From JASLEW01 sp035544895 (GTDB taxonomy: Bacteria > Acidobacteriota > Thermoanaerobaculia > Multivoradales > UBA5704): a DNA stretch of 64,000 nucleotides. This document shows, piece by piece, positions 1-7,412 of the stretch (position 1 is the first letter of the stretch; each line of letters begins with the position of its first letter). Both the position numbers and the translations under genes were made by a program. The DNA lies in contig DASZZM010000092.1 of assembly GCA_035544895.1 (NCBI GenBank), positions 1-64,000 on the forward strand. The letters are read 5' to 3'. Under the pieces are notes generated by a model that made no database searches, had not been told where the DNA came from, and saw only the letters and a list, made by a program, of their open reading frames with translations.

Positions 1-672
1 GGGGCGGCGGGCGTGGGGGTGATGTTCGTGGGGAGGGGGGTGGCGGGAGACGCGGTGGAGGTGATGGGGAGGATCGGCGCGGATGGAGCGGACAGGGGGG
101 TAGCGTGGGCGAAGCAGGTGCACTCGCAGCGCGTGGTGGAAGTGCGGGAGGCGGGAGAGTGCGGGCAGGCTGATGGGCTGGTGACCGCCGAGCGCGGGCT
201 GGCGCTGGCGATCGTGACCGCGGATTGCGTGCCGGTACTGCTCGCCGGGACGGGGGGCATCGCCGCGATCCATGCGGGATGGCGAGGGATCGCCGATGGC
301 GTGGTGACCGCTGGAGTCGAGGCCCTGAGACAAGCGGGCGAGACGCAGGACGAGACCTTGCTGGCCTGGGTGGGGCCGGCGATCGGCGCCTGCTGCTATG
401 AGGTCGGCGATGAGGTGGCAGCCCAGGTCGTGGCCGCGAGCGGGGCGCAGGTCGTCACCGCCGGCCCAGGCGGGCGGCCGCACCTCGACCTGCCTGCTGC
501 CGTGCGCATCCAGCTCGCGGCCGCCGGAGTGCATGAAGCCTACGGTCCGCCACGCTGCACCCAATGCGACGCCGCCCACCTCTGGAGCTACCGCGGCCAA
601 GGACGCGCCGCCGGGCGCAATTACGCCTATATCTGGAGGACCAACTCCGACCCCGCCGCTCAATCCAGCTAG
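1..672 (+). CDS. pgeF: PgeF/YfiH-type multicopper polyphenol oxidase-fold purine nucleosidase (5' end may be cut)
   Basis: Members of this zinc-dependent family (DUF152/YfiH, once called laccase-like) act on purine nucleosides and have been linked to peptidoglycan editing. The zinc-binding blocks are visible: QVHSQRV near residue 40, then ADCVPVLL, AIHAGWRG, GPAIGACCYEVG, and the C-terminal RNYAYIW ending. A GTG at 13 would give 219 residues. The frame is open to base 1, and the family is usually 240-260 residues, so the true start is probably upstream of the window. The usual TR-x-G-G-x-S N-terminal block is not seen. Confidence 0.9.
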   Translation, partial: GAAGVGVMFVGRGVAGDAVEVMGRIGADGADRGVAWAKQVHSQRVVEVREAGECGQADGLVTAERGLALAIVTADCVPVLLAGTGGIAAIHAGWRGIADGVVTAGVEALRQAGETQDETLLAWVGPAIGACCYEVGDEVAAQVVAASGAQVVTAGPGGRPHLDLPAAVRIQLAAAGVHEAYGPPRCTQCDAAHLWSYRGQGRAAGRNYAYIWRTNSDPAAQSS

Positions 673-719
673 AGCTGCATTTGTGACTTGTGAGCAAACG
701 AAGCCAGCTAGCGCAGGTC

Positions 720-960
720 GGCCGCCACAGTCGGCGCACTTGTTGCCCAGCACCGCGAGAAGCCATGGCCGCGGCCACCTGATCGCGTCCCGGTTCGCCA
801 CCAGGACCAAGAAGGCCTCCTGCAGAATGTCCTCGGCGTCGCGCACGGGAATTCCATGCAGCCGCACCAGCCGCCGCAGCCGCAGGCGCGCCCAGCCGAG
901 CAAGCCTCCGAGCTCCGCCCCGAGGTCACCAAGGGCGAAAGGGGTCTGCGCAGCACACAA
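720..960 (-). pseudogene. Sigma-70 region 2 remnant
   Basis: Reading the minus strand from a TTG at 960 (GGAGGA lies about 10 nt before it) gives a short product. Its middle reads RDAEDILQEAFLVLV, then RPWLLAVLGNKC, which is the core of sigma-70 region 2 in ECF-type factors. After the GNKC block the similarity stops, and the frame runs on as nonsense into the 3' end of pgeF. Regions 3 and 4 are absent. It follows the XRE-TPR gene by a few bases on the same strand, so it may once have been co-transcribed with it. It is best called a truncated remnant. That no downstream part survives nearby is my reading of the flanking sequence. Confidence 0.6.
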
Positions 961-965
961 CGAAG

Positions 966-2483
966 TCAGTCCTCCTGGAGACGAGCGCGCGGTTCGGCGA
1001 AGGGATCCCTGCCGCTGTCCCGCGGACCGTTCCCTCGCCGCGGTTGTCTTGGCGCGCCCGCCAGCTCGCGCGCCAGGCGCCGGGCCAGCTCCGCGGTCGC
1101 CGTCTCCCGCTGCGCCGCTTCACAGAAGACCCGCAGCGAAACGAGCGCTTCACGTTCGACGCCCTCGGCTTCGAAGATCGGGCCGATCTGCCGCGCTAGT
1201 CTCTTGACCTCCGCCGTCTCCCCGCTCTCGAGATAGAGCGCCGCCAGATCGAGAGCGGCCAGGGCGGAGTCGTAGGGAATGCCGCGCGCCGCGAACTCCT
1301 CCTTGACCCGCGCGAGGATCGTGATCGCCTCCTCCTGTCGCCCCAGCCCCGCCGCCACGCGCCCCTCCAGCCAGAGAGCACGCAGCAGGTCGAGACCGGA
1401 ACCCTGCCCGCCGGCCAGCCTTCGCGCCTCGGCCAGTCTCGGCTCCGCATCGGCGTAGCGTTCGAGGTGGCAAAGGTTGACGGCTTGGTTGAAGCGCACG
1501 ACGCACCAAAGCCTCGGCTCCCCGCCCACAGGGATGAGCGCGCCAGCCTCCGCAAGGGCATGGAGGGCCAGCTCGTAGGCGCCCATCTGCTCCAAGGTGA
1601 ACGCCTTCTTGAGCAGGATTCGCGCGGCGGCCTCTCCGGCCGCTCGCGCGCGGGCGCGGTCGAGGAGCTCCAGCGCCTGGCGTGGCCGGCGCTGCTCGCG
1701 CCGCAGCGACGCCTCGAGGTCGAGCAGGCGCGCCTCGTCGAGGATCTCGTCGACGCCAGCGGTGCCCGCGTCCCACAGCACCCAGGCGCGGGCGAAGGCC
1801 CGCTCGGCTCGCCGGAGCTGGCCGCTGACCCGCAAGGCGTTGGCGATGAAGGCCCAGGCATAGCCCGCAAGACGCGAGCGCCGCGCCTCTCCTCCCGTCG
1901 CCAGCTCAGCCAGGCGGAGGGCGAGGCCAGCGAGCTCGCCGGCACGCTTGGCGCTCGCCGCCGCGGCGCGAACGCTCTCCTCGCACAACCACGCGAGGCA
2001 CAGGGTCCAGCCGCCCTCCCCGGCCAGCCCTTCCTCCGCCACCTCACGCCCGCCCGCCTTTGCCGGCTGCGCCGCCGCGCCGCGCTCCCCAGGGCCGGGG
2101 CTCTCTTTCGGCTGCAACCCTCCCGCCTCCAAATCGGCCGCGAAGGGAGCGACCGCGAGCAGCACCTCGTCGCCGACCGCACGGGCCACCACCGCGGCGG
2201 CGCCCACCGCGTCTTGTCCCTCCGCGCAGTCCTCTCTCGTGCCCTGGCGGGTCCGGCGCAACAGGGGCAGGAGCGATTCGAGGCGTGCCAGAGACACGTC
2301 GGCGCCCGCGGCCAGCCGCTCCAGGGTCTTGGGGCTGGGGCGGTTCTTCCCCTGCTCGTAGTCGGAGATCGCGCTCTTGTCCACCCCTGCCGCCGCGGCC
2401 AGCTCCCCTTGGTTCCAGCCGCGCAAGGCGCGCAGCAGGCGCACGACCAGGCCGAGATCCCCGTCCGTGACCGCTCTGTCCAT
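966..2483 (-). CDS. XRE-family regulator with TPR-like repeat region (paralogue 1)
   Basis: The N-terminal ~65 residues form an XRE helix-turn-helix (RGWNQGELAAAAGVDKSAI, then YEQGKNRPSPKTL). An Ala/Gly-rich linker to about residue 145 follows. A long all-helical region then carries TPR-like pairs such as LALRLAELA, LLKKAFTLEQMGAYELALHA and EGRVAAGLGRQEEAI. The layout recalls RRNPP-type receptors, where an HTH domain is joined to peptide-binding TPRs, but ligand binding is only inferred. A purine-rich ribosome site (GGAGGGGAGAGAGG) precedes the ATG. The gene is divergent from the secreted repeat protein at 2626 and is a clear paralogue of 3057-4532. Its DNA target and ligand are unknown. Confidence 0.8.
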   Translation of the reverse strand: MDRAVTDGDLGLVVRLLRALRGWNQGELAAAAGVDKSAISDYEQGKNRPSPKTLERLAAGADVSLARLESLLPLLRRTRQGTREDCAEGQDAVGAAAVVARAVGDEVLLAVAPFAADLEAGGLQPKESPGPGERGAAAQPAKAGGREVAEEGLAGEGGWTLCLAWLCEESVRAAAASAKRAGELAGLALRLAELATGGEARRSRLAGYAWAFIANALRVSGQLRRAERAFARAWVLWDAGTAGVDEILDEARLLDLEASLRREQRRPRQALELLDRARARAAGEAAARILLKKAFTLEQMGAYELALHALAEAGALIPVGGEPRLWCVVRFNQAVNLCHLERYADAEPRLAEARRLAGGQGSGLDLLRALWLEGRVAAGLGRQEEAITILARVKEEFAARGIPYDSALAALDLAALYLESGETAEVKRLARQIGPIFEAEGVEREALVSLRVFCEAAQRETATAELARRLARELAGAPRQPRRGNGPRDSGRDPFAEPRARLQED

Positions 2484-2625
2484 CGAAGCCTCTCTCCCCT
2501 CCGAACCATCGCCGATGGCATTTTCGGTGGAGTTTATGATCTACATTGGCACTCTACTCTCCCGCAGGCGCCCGCGCGGCCATGCCGGCCCGCGCCGGAG
2601 CGGCCTTGCCGGAAAGGAGTGCACC

Positions 2626-3003
2626 ATGTCCCGCTCTCTCTCCCGCACTGTGACCGCCCTCCTTCTCGCCGCGACCGTCATGGCATCCCCCTTACTCGCC
2701 GCCGCGCCGCCGGCGCGGGGCGTCGCGACTCATTCCGCCACCCTCGCCGGCGCTGCCGACTTCTTCGCCTGGCTTGCCCGCTGGGCCGTGCGCCTCGTCG
2801 CCGGCGACATTGGCTGCGGGATCGACCCCAACGGCTTCTGCCGGACCGGCGCGGCTGGGGCGGCCGCGCGGCCTGCCACTCCCAGAAACGGCTGCGGGCT
2901 CGACCCCAACGGCCACTTCCGCTGTGACACCGGCGCGACCGCGCCCGTGCTCCCTGCTGGCGATAACGGTTGCGGTCTCGACCCCGACGGCTGCCACCAC
3001 TAG
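2626..3003 (+). CDS. Small secreted protein with three GCGxDP(N/D)G repeats
   Basis: The product is 125 residues. The ATG at 2626 has a good ribosome site (GGAAAGGAG) and is followed by a clear signal peptide (RTVTALLLAATVMASPLLAA). The mature part contains GCGIDPNGFC, GCGLDPNGHFRC and GCGLDPDGC, three copies of a Cys-Gly-Asp-Pro motif spaced about 25-30 residues apart, the last at the C-terminus. I do not recognise a named family. The gene lies between two XRE-TPR regulator paralogues, divergent from one and convergent with the other, so it could be their target, their ligand precursor, or both. The cysteines may form disulphides or bind metal. None of these roles is shown by the sequence. 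Confidence 0.7.
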   Translation: MSRSLSRTVTALLLAATVMASPLLAAAPPARGVATHSATLAGAADFFAWLARWAVRLVAGDIGCGIDPNGFCRTGAAGAAARPATPRNGCGLDPNGHFRCDTGATAPVLPAGDNGCGLDPDGCHH

Positions 3004-3056
3004 AACTAGAAGAGCCTCGCTGCTGAGGAAGATGTGCGGCGCCCCTCGCGGGCGGG

Positions 3057-4532
3057 TCACGCCGCCACCTCCGTCAGCTCGTGCGCCGGCCGCGCCCGCG
3101 CCAGCTCCCGGGCGGCCTGCTGCGCGAGCTCGACCGTGGCCGTCTCGCCAAGGGCGGCCTCGTAGAAGGGCCGGAGCGCCGCAACCGCCTCGCGCCCGAG
3201 GCCCTCGCGCGCGAAGACAGGGGCCATCTGGCGCGCCAACTCCTGGACCTCGGCCGTCTCGCCGCGCTCGAGGTACAGGGTCGCGAGGTCGAGGCTCGCC
3301 AGGGCAAAGTCGTAAGCCATCGCGCGCACGGCAAACTGCGCCCGGACCTGCGAGAACAGGCGCAGCGCTTCCTCTTGTCGCCCGAGGCCGGCGGCGATGC
3401 GCCCCTCCAGCCACAGGACGCGCACCAGGTCGAGCTCGGCACGCAGCGCGATGGCCAGCTCGCGCGCCTCGGCCAGCGCCGGCCTTGCCGCGGCATAGCG
3501 CCCCAGGTGGCAGAGATTGACAGCAACGTTGAACCGCAAGACGCACCAGAGCCTCGGCTCGCGCTTCTGGTCAATCAGCGGTGCGGCCTCGGCGAGCGCC
3601 GCGAGCGCCGGCTCGTAGGCGTCCATCCGCTCCAGGGTGAACCCCTTCTTGAGGAGCAGGCGCGCCCGAGCGTCGCCCTCCACCTGCACGAGAGCCCGGT
3701 CGAGGAGCGCCAGCGCCTCGCCGTGGCGCCGTTGCTCGCGCCGCAGTGACGACTCGAGTTCCAGCAGCCTTATCTCCTGCACCAGCTCGACTCCGGCGCT
3801 CCCGGCTCCGGCCCTCCACAGCGCCCAGGCGCGGGCAAAGGCCCGATCGGCTCGGCGCAGATGGCCGGCGACTCGGAGCGCATTCCCGACGAAGGCCCAG
3901 GCGTAGCCCTGGACGCGCGATTGCCAGGCCCGGTCTCCCACGACCGTTCCGGCGATGCGTAGAGCGAGGCCGGCCAACGCCTGCGCGCGGTCGGCGCTCG
4001 CCACGGCGGCGCGCACGCTCTCGTCGCAGAGCTTCGCGCACAGCGCCCAGGTGCGCTGCTCGCGGTGGCGCTCGTCGCTCAGGAAGGTCCCCAGCCGGTC
4101 CGGATTGCCGGCACAGCGCCGCCATACCTCCTCGGCCGCCCGCCGCTGCTGCCGCGCCCGTGCCGCCGCGTGCAGCCGCGTCAGAGCGGCGCGCGTCGCC
4201 TCCGCCGCCGCCCGCGCCGCCGCCACCGCAGCCCGGTCGATGCCGCGCCGCTGCGCCTCCGTGGGCGTAACCGCCGAGGCCGCCGGCGGCGCGGCCGGCC
4301 GCAGCAGGTCCACGCACAGCAGTGCGAGATCGATCGCCTCGGGCTCGACCCCCATCAAGGCCGCGAGACTCTCGAGCTTCCAGCGCTTGAGGGGCCGCCG
4401 CCCGGATTCGAAGTCGGAGACGATGTTCTGCTTGCTCCCCGCGGCCTCTGCCAGCTCCTGCTGCTTCCAGCCCCGCACGGTGCGCAGGAAGGTCAAGACG
4501 GCGCCGGGTGGGGGAGGGATCCTTCGTGTCAA
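3057..4532 (-). CDS. XRE-family regulator with TPR-like repeat region (paralogue 2)
   Basis: This is a 491-residue paralogue of the regulator at 966-2483. The HTH occupies roughly residues 12-65 (RGWKQQELAEAAGSKQNIV, then FESGRRPLKRWKLESL). It is followed by an Ala/Arg-rich helix and a TPR-like region nearly collinear with paralogue 1; both share blocks such as EGR(V/I)AAGLGRQEEA and ETATxEL. The apparent start is TTG at 4532, and a start slightly further in is possible. It ends 53 bp from the stop of the secreted repeat protein, convergently. The role is presumably transcriptional control, with the helical repeats sensing a ligand or partner; that is inference. Confidence 0.8.
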   Translation of the reverse strand: MTRRIPPPPGAVLTFLRTVRGWKQQELAEAAGSKQNIVSDFESGRRPLKRWKLESLAALMGVEPEAIDLALLCVDLLRPAAPPAASAVTPTEAQRRGIDRAAVAAARAAAEATRAALTRLHAAARARQQRRAAEEVWRRCAGNPDRLGTFLSDERHREQRTWALCAKLCDESVRAAVASADRAQALAGLALRIAGTVVGDRAWQSRVQGYAWAFVGNALRVAGHLRRADRAFARAWALWRAGAGSAGVELVQEIRLLELESSLRREQRRHGEALALLDRALVQVEGDARARLLLKKGFTLERMDAYEPALAALAEAAPLIDQKREPRLWCVLRFNVAVNLCHLGRYAAARPALAEARELAIALRAELDLVRVLWLEGRIAAGLGRQEEALRLFSQVRAQFAVRAMAYDFALASLDLATLYLERGETAEVQELARQMAPVFAREGLGREAVAALRPFYEAALGETATVELAQQAARELARARPAHELTEVAA

Positions 4533-4847
4533 GTCGTGCCTCGGTGGTGGCAGATCCGCGGCCCGGCGGCCGGCTTCTGCCGCGGGGGTGCGCAGCGCAG
4601 TTGCGCAAGAATCATAAGCGACAGTCCTCCATTGCCGCTACGCCTCCGCGCTCGTCCCCCTCGCCTGGCCGTTCCCGCAGGCCGCGCCTGCTCCCGGAAG
4701 CCGGCCTGACCCCCGGCCGCTCGTCGCCCGTCTGGGGTTCTCTCCAAGCTCGCGGCCAAACGCACGCCGCCCACACCACCTCGCAGAGCGTCAAGTCCGC
4801 CCTACCCAGGTCCCCGGGGTTATTTCTCCAAGCAACATATTACCTTC
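4533..4847. other. Intergenic stretch, no gene seen
   Basis: About 315 bp upstream of the second XRE-TPR regulator holds no convincing coding sequence on either strand. GC drops sharply near 4815-4847 (ggttatttctccaagcaaca), which may mark a promoter, but no -35/-10 pair with normal spacing could be assigned. Confidence 0.4.
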
Positions 4848-5072
4848 GTGACCACAGAAGATGGAATCTTCCTGTACCGAGTATCCACTAAAGAGAAGCC
4901 CTCGCGTACGGTCTTCTTCAGCGCCGGTGCGCCCCGGCCAGGCAGGCGGCGGCGAGCCTTCGCAGGCAGCCCACAACCCGCACCGACGACCGAGCGCCGC
5001 ATCGACCCCCCGGAGCTCAGGATGTTCGCCACGCTCTACCGGCAGCCTGTCGCTTACTTCCTTGATGCCTGA
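4848..5072 (+). pseudogene. Decayed XRE-type regulator remnant
   Basis: The last 25 or so codons read RRIDPPELRMFATLYRQPVA and then YFLDA-stop. This is the typical end of an XRE helix-turn-helix, where the last helix is followed by an (A/Y)(Y/F)FL segment. The preceding codons in this frame do not form an HTH. Partial HTH-like similarity (GQAGGGEPSQAAH) appears in the +1 frame just upstream, which suggests frameshift decay. Either no intact start remains or the gene was a short XRE protein. It adds to the cluster of regulator genes and fragments in 0.7-5.6 kb. Confidence 0.4.
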
Positions 5073-5132
5073 AGTCCTCCGCGTTCACCGTCCGGGCCGA
5101 GCAAGTCGGCCCCGTCGACTCCGCTTCGAGCC

Positions 5133-5574
5133 ATGAGCCCGGACAGTAGGCCTGACGTCGAGCGCGTCCGCACGGTCCTGCGCCACCTGATCGACCTTTC
5201 GGGTCTGAGCCGCCACAAGCTCCAGAAGCGACTCCGCGACGACGGCAACGGCGCCTACCTCGCCGGCGTCTTGAACGGCAGGCTCCAACTCAAGCTCCGC
5301 CACGTCCTCGACCTCGTTCGCGTGCTCGATCTCCAGCCGCTGGAGTTGTTCCGCCTGGGTCTTCCGCGAACCTTCCGAGCCGAGCCCGCTCATCCAGAAG
5401 CTCAACACTCTGGCTTCTCTCCGAGGGTCCGCCTCGCCCACGGCCCGGCCCGCGGCTCCTTCTTCCAGGCCCGTCGATGAGCTCAGCGCACAGGTAGCCG
5501 CGCTCCGTCGCGACGTCGAGCAACTCCGAACCCGGCTCAATCGCGCACAGTCCGAGCGCCAAGAGCCGAGTTGA
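5133..5574 (+). pseudogene. Small HTH plus coiled-coil protein interrupted by a frameshift
   Basis: From ATG 5133 the product reads VRTVLRHLIDLSGLSRHKLQ, then LNGRLQLKLRHVLDLVRVLD and LQPLELFRL, a short XRE-like HTH. At about 5359-5363 a one-base slip into the +1 frame restores a sensible continuation: REPSEPSPLIQKLNTLA, a Ser/Pro/Ala linker, and a C-terminal coiled coil (VAALRRDVEQLRTRLN) ending at TGA 5572-5574. The unshifted frame runs to 5480 with no plausible content. This looks like one inserted base, from decay, assembly error or less likely programmed shifting. The complete product would be about 147 residues. Confidence 0.6.
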
Positions 5575-5664
5575 CAGGTCATCTAAGCATGGGGCCGGCT
5601 CATTTATCGGGCTACGAGCTACGCGAGGAAGCGCCCTCACCCCGCCGAAGCGAGCCCGGTCCTT

Positions 5665-5782
5665 GGCCGTGGGCGGGTGCCGCGCAGGTCTCCTTTGGCG
5701 GCGGCGACCTCATCACCACCCGCCCGATACAGAGCCACCCCAGCCGCCAGACAAGAGACCTGCGCGGCACCCGCCCACGGCC
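5665..5782. repeat. Family P palindromic element, copy 1 (28-bp perfect inverted repeat)
   Basis: Bases 5665-5692 and 5755-5782 are perfect 28-bp inverted repeats (arm begins GGCCGTGGGCGGGTGCCG) around a 62-nt loop. The inner part (CTTTGGCGGCGGC ... CATCAC ... AGCCGCCAG) matches the inner part of the hairpin at 42239-42359, so the two are copies of one family. It lies between the convergent ends of the small HTH gene and rlmN. No T-run follows either arm, so it is not a standard intrinsic terminator. Confidence 0.85.
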
Positions 5783-5822
5783 CTGAGACTCACGCCCGCC
5801 GAAGAATTCCGCGGCCTGTCCG

Positions 5823-6917
5823 TCAGCTCTTCGTCTTCGTCTTCGTCTCTAACTTCACTCGACCGCGGAAGCCGCGGGGGGCGCGGCCGTGGGCGCGGAG
5901 CTGGCCGCAGGCGGCGCTGACGTCGTCGCCGCGGCGGCGGCGGATGGTTGCGGTCATGCCGCGCTGGAGGAGGCGCTGGCGAAAGGCGTCGATGCGCCGG
6001 GCGTCGGGGGGTTGCAGGCGGTCGCCGAGGACAGGGTCGGGATTGACCGGGATCAGATTGACCTTGGCGCGCAGGCCGGAGAGCAGCTTGACCAGCTGGT
6101 CGGCGTCCGCCGGCGCCTCGTTGAAGTCGCGGATCAGGATGTACTCGAAAGTGATCCGGCGCCCGTTCTCGAGCGGATAGCGGCGCAGGACCGCGATCAG
6201 ATCGGCCAGGGGATGAGTGCGGTTGATCGGCATCACCTTGCCGCGGCGTTCGTCGTCCGGGGCGTGCAGCGACACGGCCAGGTTCGGCCGGCGCTCCCAC
6301 CGCGCCAGCTCCTCGATGCCCGGGATCACCCCCGCGGTCGACACCGTGATGCGGCGAAGAGAAATCGACCCGGCAAGGATCTCGATGGCCGGCCGCAAGC
6401 TCGCCAGGTTGAGCAGCGGCTCGCCCATCCCCATGAAGACCAGGCGAAGGCCGCTCGCCGGCAGGGGGCGGCCGGCGGCCAGCGTCAGCACCTGCGCCAC
6501 GATCTCTCCGGCGGTCAGGTTGCGGCCGGCGCCCCAGAAGCCGGTCACGCAGAAAGTGCAGCCGAGGGCGCAGCCCGCCTGGCTCGAAATGCAGAACGTG
6601 CGGCGACCGGGCTCCGGGATGTCGACCGCCTCGATAGTCGCTCCGTCCCGCAGCTCGAGCAGGTACTTGCAAGTGCCGTCGTCAGACGTCACTTGCGACG
6701 ACACCGCGGGCAGGCCGATCATGAAGTGCTCGGCGAGCTGGGCTCGCAAGTCCTTCCCCAGATCGGTCATCTCGGCGAAGGCGCGCACGCCGCGGAGGTT
6801 CAGCGCCTGGTAGATCTGCTCGACGCGGTACGGACGATCCACCCAGGGCGCCAGCTCCTGGCGCAAACGGGCTCGCGGCAGTCCGAGCAGATCGACGCGC
6901 GGTTCCGCGGGTGCCAC
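5823..6917 (-). CDS. rlmN: 23S rRNA (adenine-2503-C2)-methyltransferase, radical SAM
   Basis: This enzyme methylates C2 of A2503 in 23S rRNA and can act on tRNA, using a 4Fe-4S cluster and two SAM molecules. Length is 364 residues, normal for the family. The cluster cysteines are C116, C120 and C123 (CALGCTFC). GMGEPLLN lies downstream, and the resolving cysteine is C337 in SAACGQL. The C-terminus carries an odd Lys-Thr run (ETKTKTKS) encoded by a small tandem repeat. The gene is monocistronic or follows the small gene at 6930-7304, with 12 bp between them. Confidence 0.95.
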   Translation of the reverse strand: MAPAEPRVDLLGLPRARLRQELAPWVDRPYRVEQIYQALNLRGVRAFAEMTDLGKDLRAQLAEHFMIGLPAVSSQVTSDDGTCKYLLELRDGATIEAVDIPEPGRRTFCISSQAGCALGCTFCVTGFWGAGRNLTAGEIVAQVLTLAAGRPLPASGLRLVFMGMGEPLLNLASLRPAIEILAGSISLRRITVSTAGVIPGIEELARWERRPNLAVSLHAPDDERRGKVMPINRTHPLADLIAVLRRYPLENGRRITFEYILIRDFNEAPADADQLVKLLSGLRAKVNLIPVNPDPVLGDRLQPPDARRIDAFRQRLLQRGMTATIRRRRGDDVSAACGQLRAHGRAPRGFRGRVKLETKTKTKS

Positions 6918-6929
6918 TTGGGATTGGGG

Positions 6930-7304
6930 TCAGACGCTGCGGCGCCGGCGCAGGCGTCGAGTCGGATCGATGCCGATCGATTTCAGGAACGAGAGGTCGC
7001 GGCCGTCGATTTGAAACACCGGATCGCCGGCGGGGAGCTTGCCGGCAGACAAGGGGAGCTGCTCCGGATCGTTCGCCTCTCGCTTGCAGTCCACGAGGAG
7101 GTAGAGCGAGTACCCCTCCTCGCGAATCTTGCGCAAGGTGCGACTCACCTCCGAGGACTCCGAGATGGCTTCGGAGAGCGCGCGACGCAGGTCGCGAAGC
7201 ATGTGATGCAGCTTGTCGTCCAGCTCAAAAACCTCCCGGCAACCTTGCGGAGCCGACGCCGGATTATCCTCCGCTCCCAAGAGGGTGTCAAACCAGTCCC
7301 GCAT
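6930..7304 (-). CDS. Conserved hypothetical protein, helical, 124 aa
   Basis: I do not recognise a named family. The ATG at 7304 was preferred because an upstream in-frame start would overlap the opposite-strand kinase gene with low-complexity sequence. The product has an acidic helical core (FELDDKLHHMLRDLRRALSE, SEVSRTLRKIREEGYSLYLL) followed by VDCKREA and a basic RRLRRRRSV tail. It has no signal peptide or membrane segment, so it is probably cytosolic. It sits directly upstream of rlmN on the same strand and diverges from the kinase gene. Confidence 0.6.
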   Translation of the reverse strand: MRDWFDTLLGAEDNPASAPQGCREVFELDDKLHHMLRDLRRALSEAISESSEVSRTLRKIREEGYSLYLLVDCKREANDPEQLPLSAGKLPAGDPVFQIDGRDLSFLKSIGIDPTRRLRRRRSV

Positions 7305-7412
7305 GCTAGCCTTGCAGACTTCCCGGGCCGTGCGCGGGGGGCGCGCATCGCCGCGCTTTGCGCGTTTGGCGCGTGTGGAGGCAGGGTCGAGAGACGCGGC
7401 CCGCGGGGCTGG

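Noticed and set aside
2520..2570. Promoter between the divergent regulator and secreted peptide genes
   Set aside because: TATGAT at 2535 resembles a -10, but no -35 at proper distance supports it, so it was not listed.
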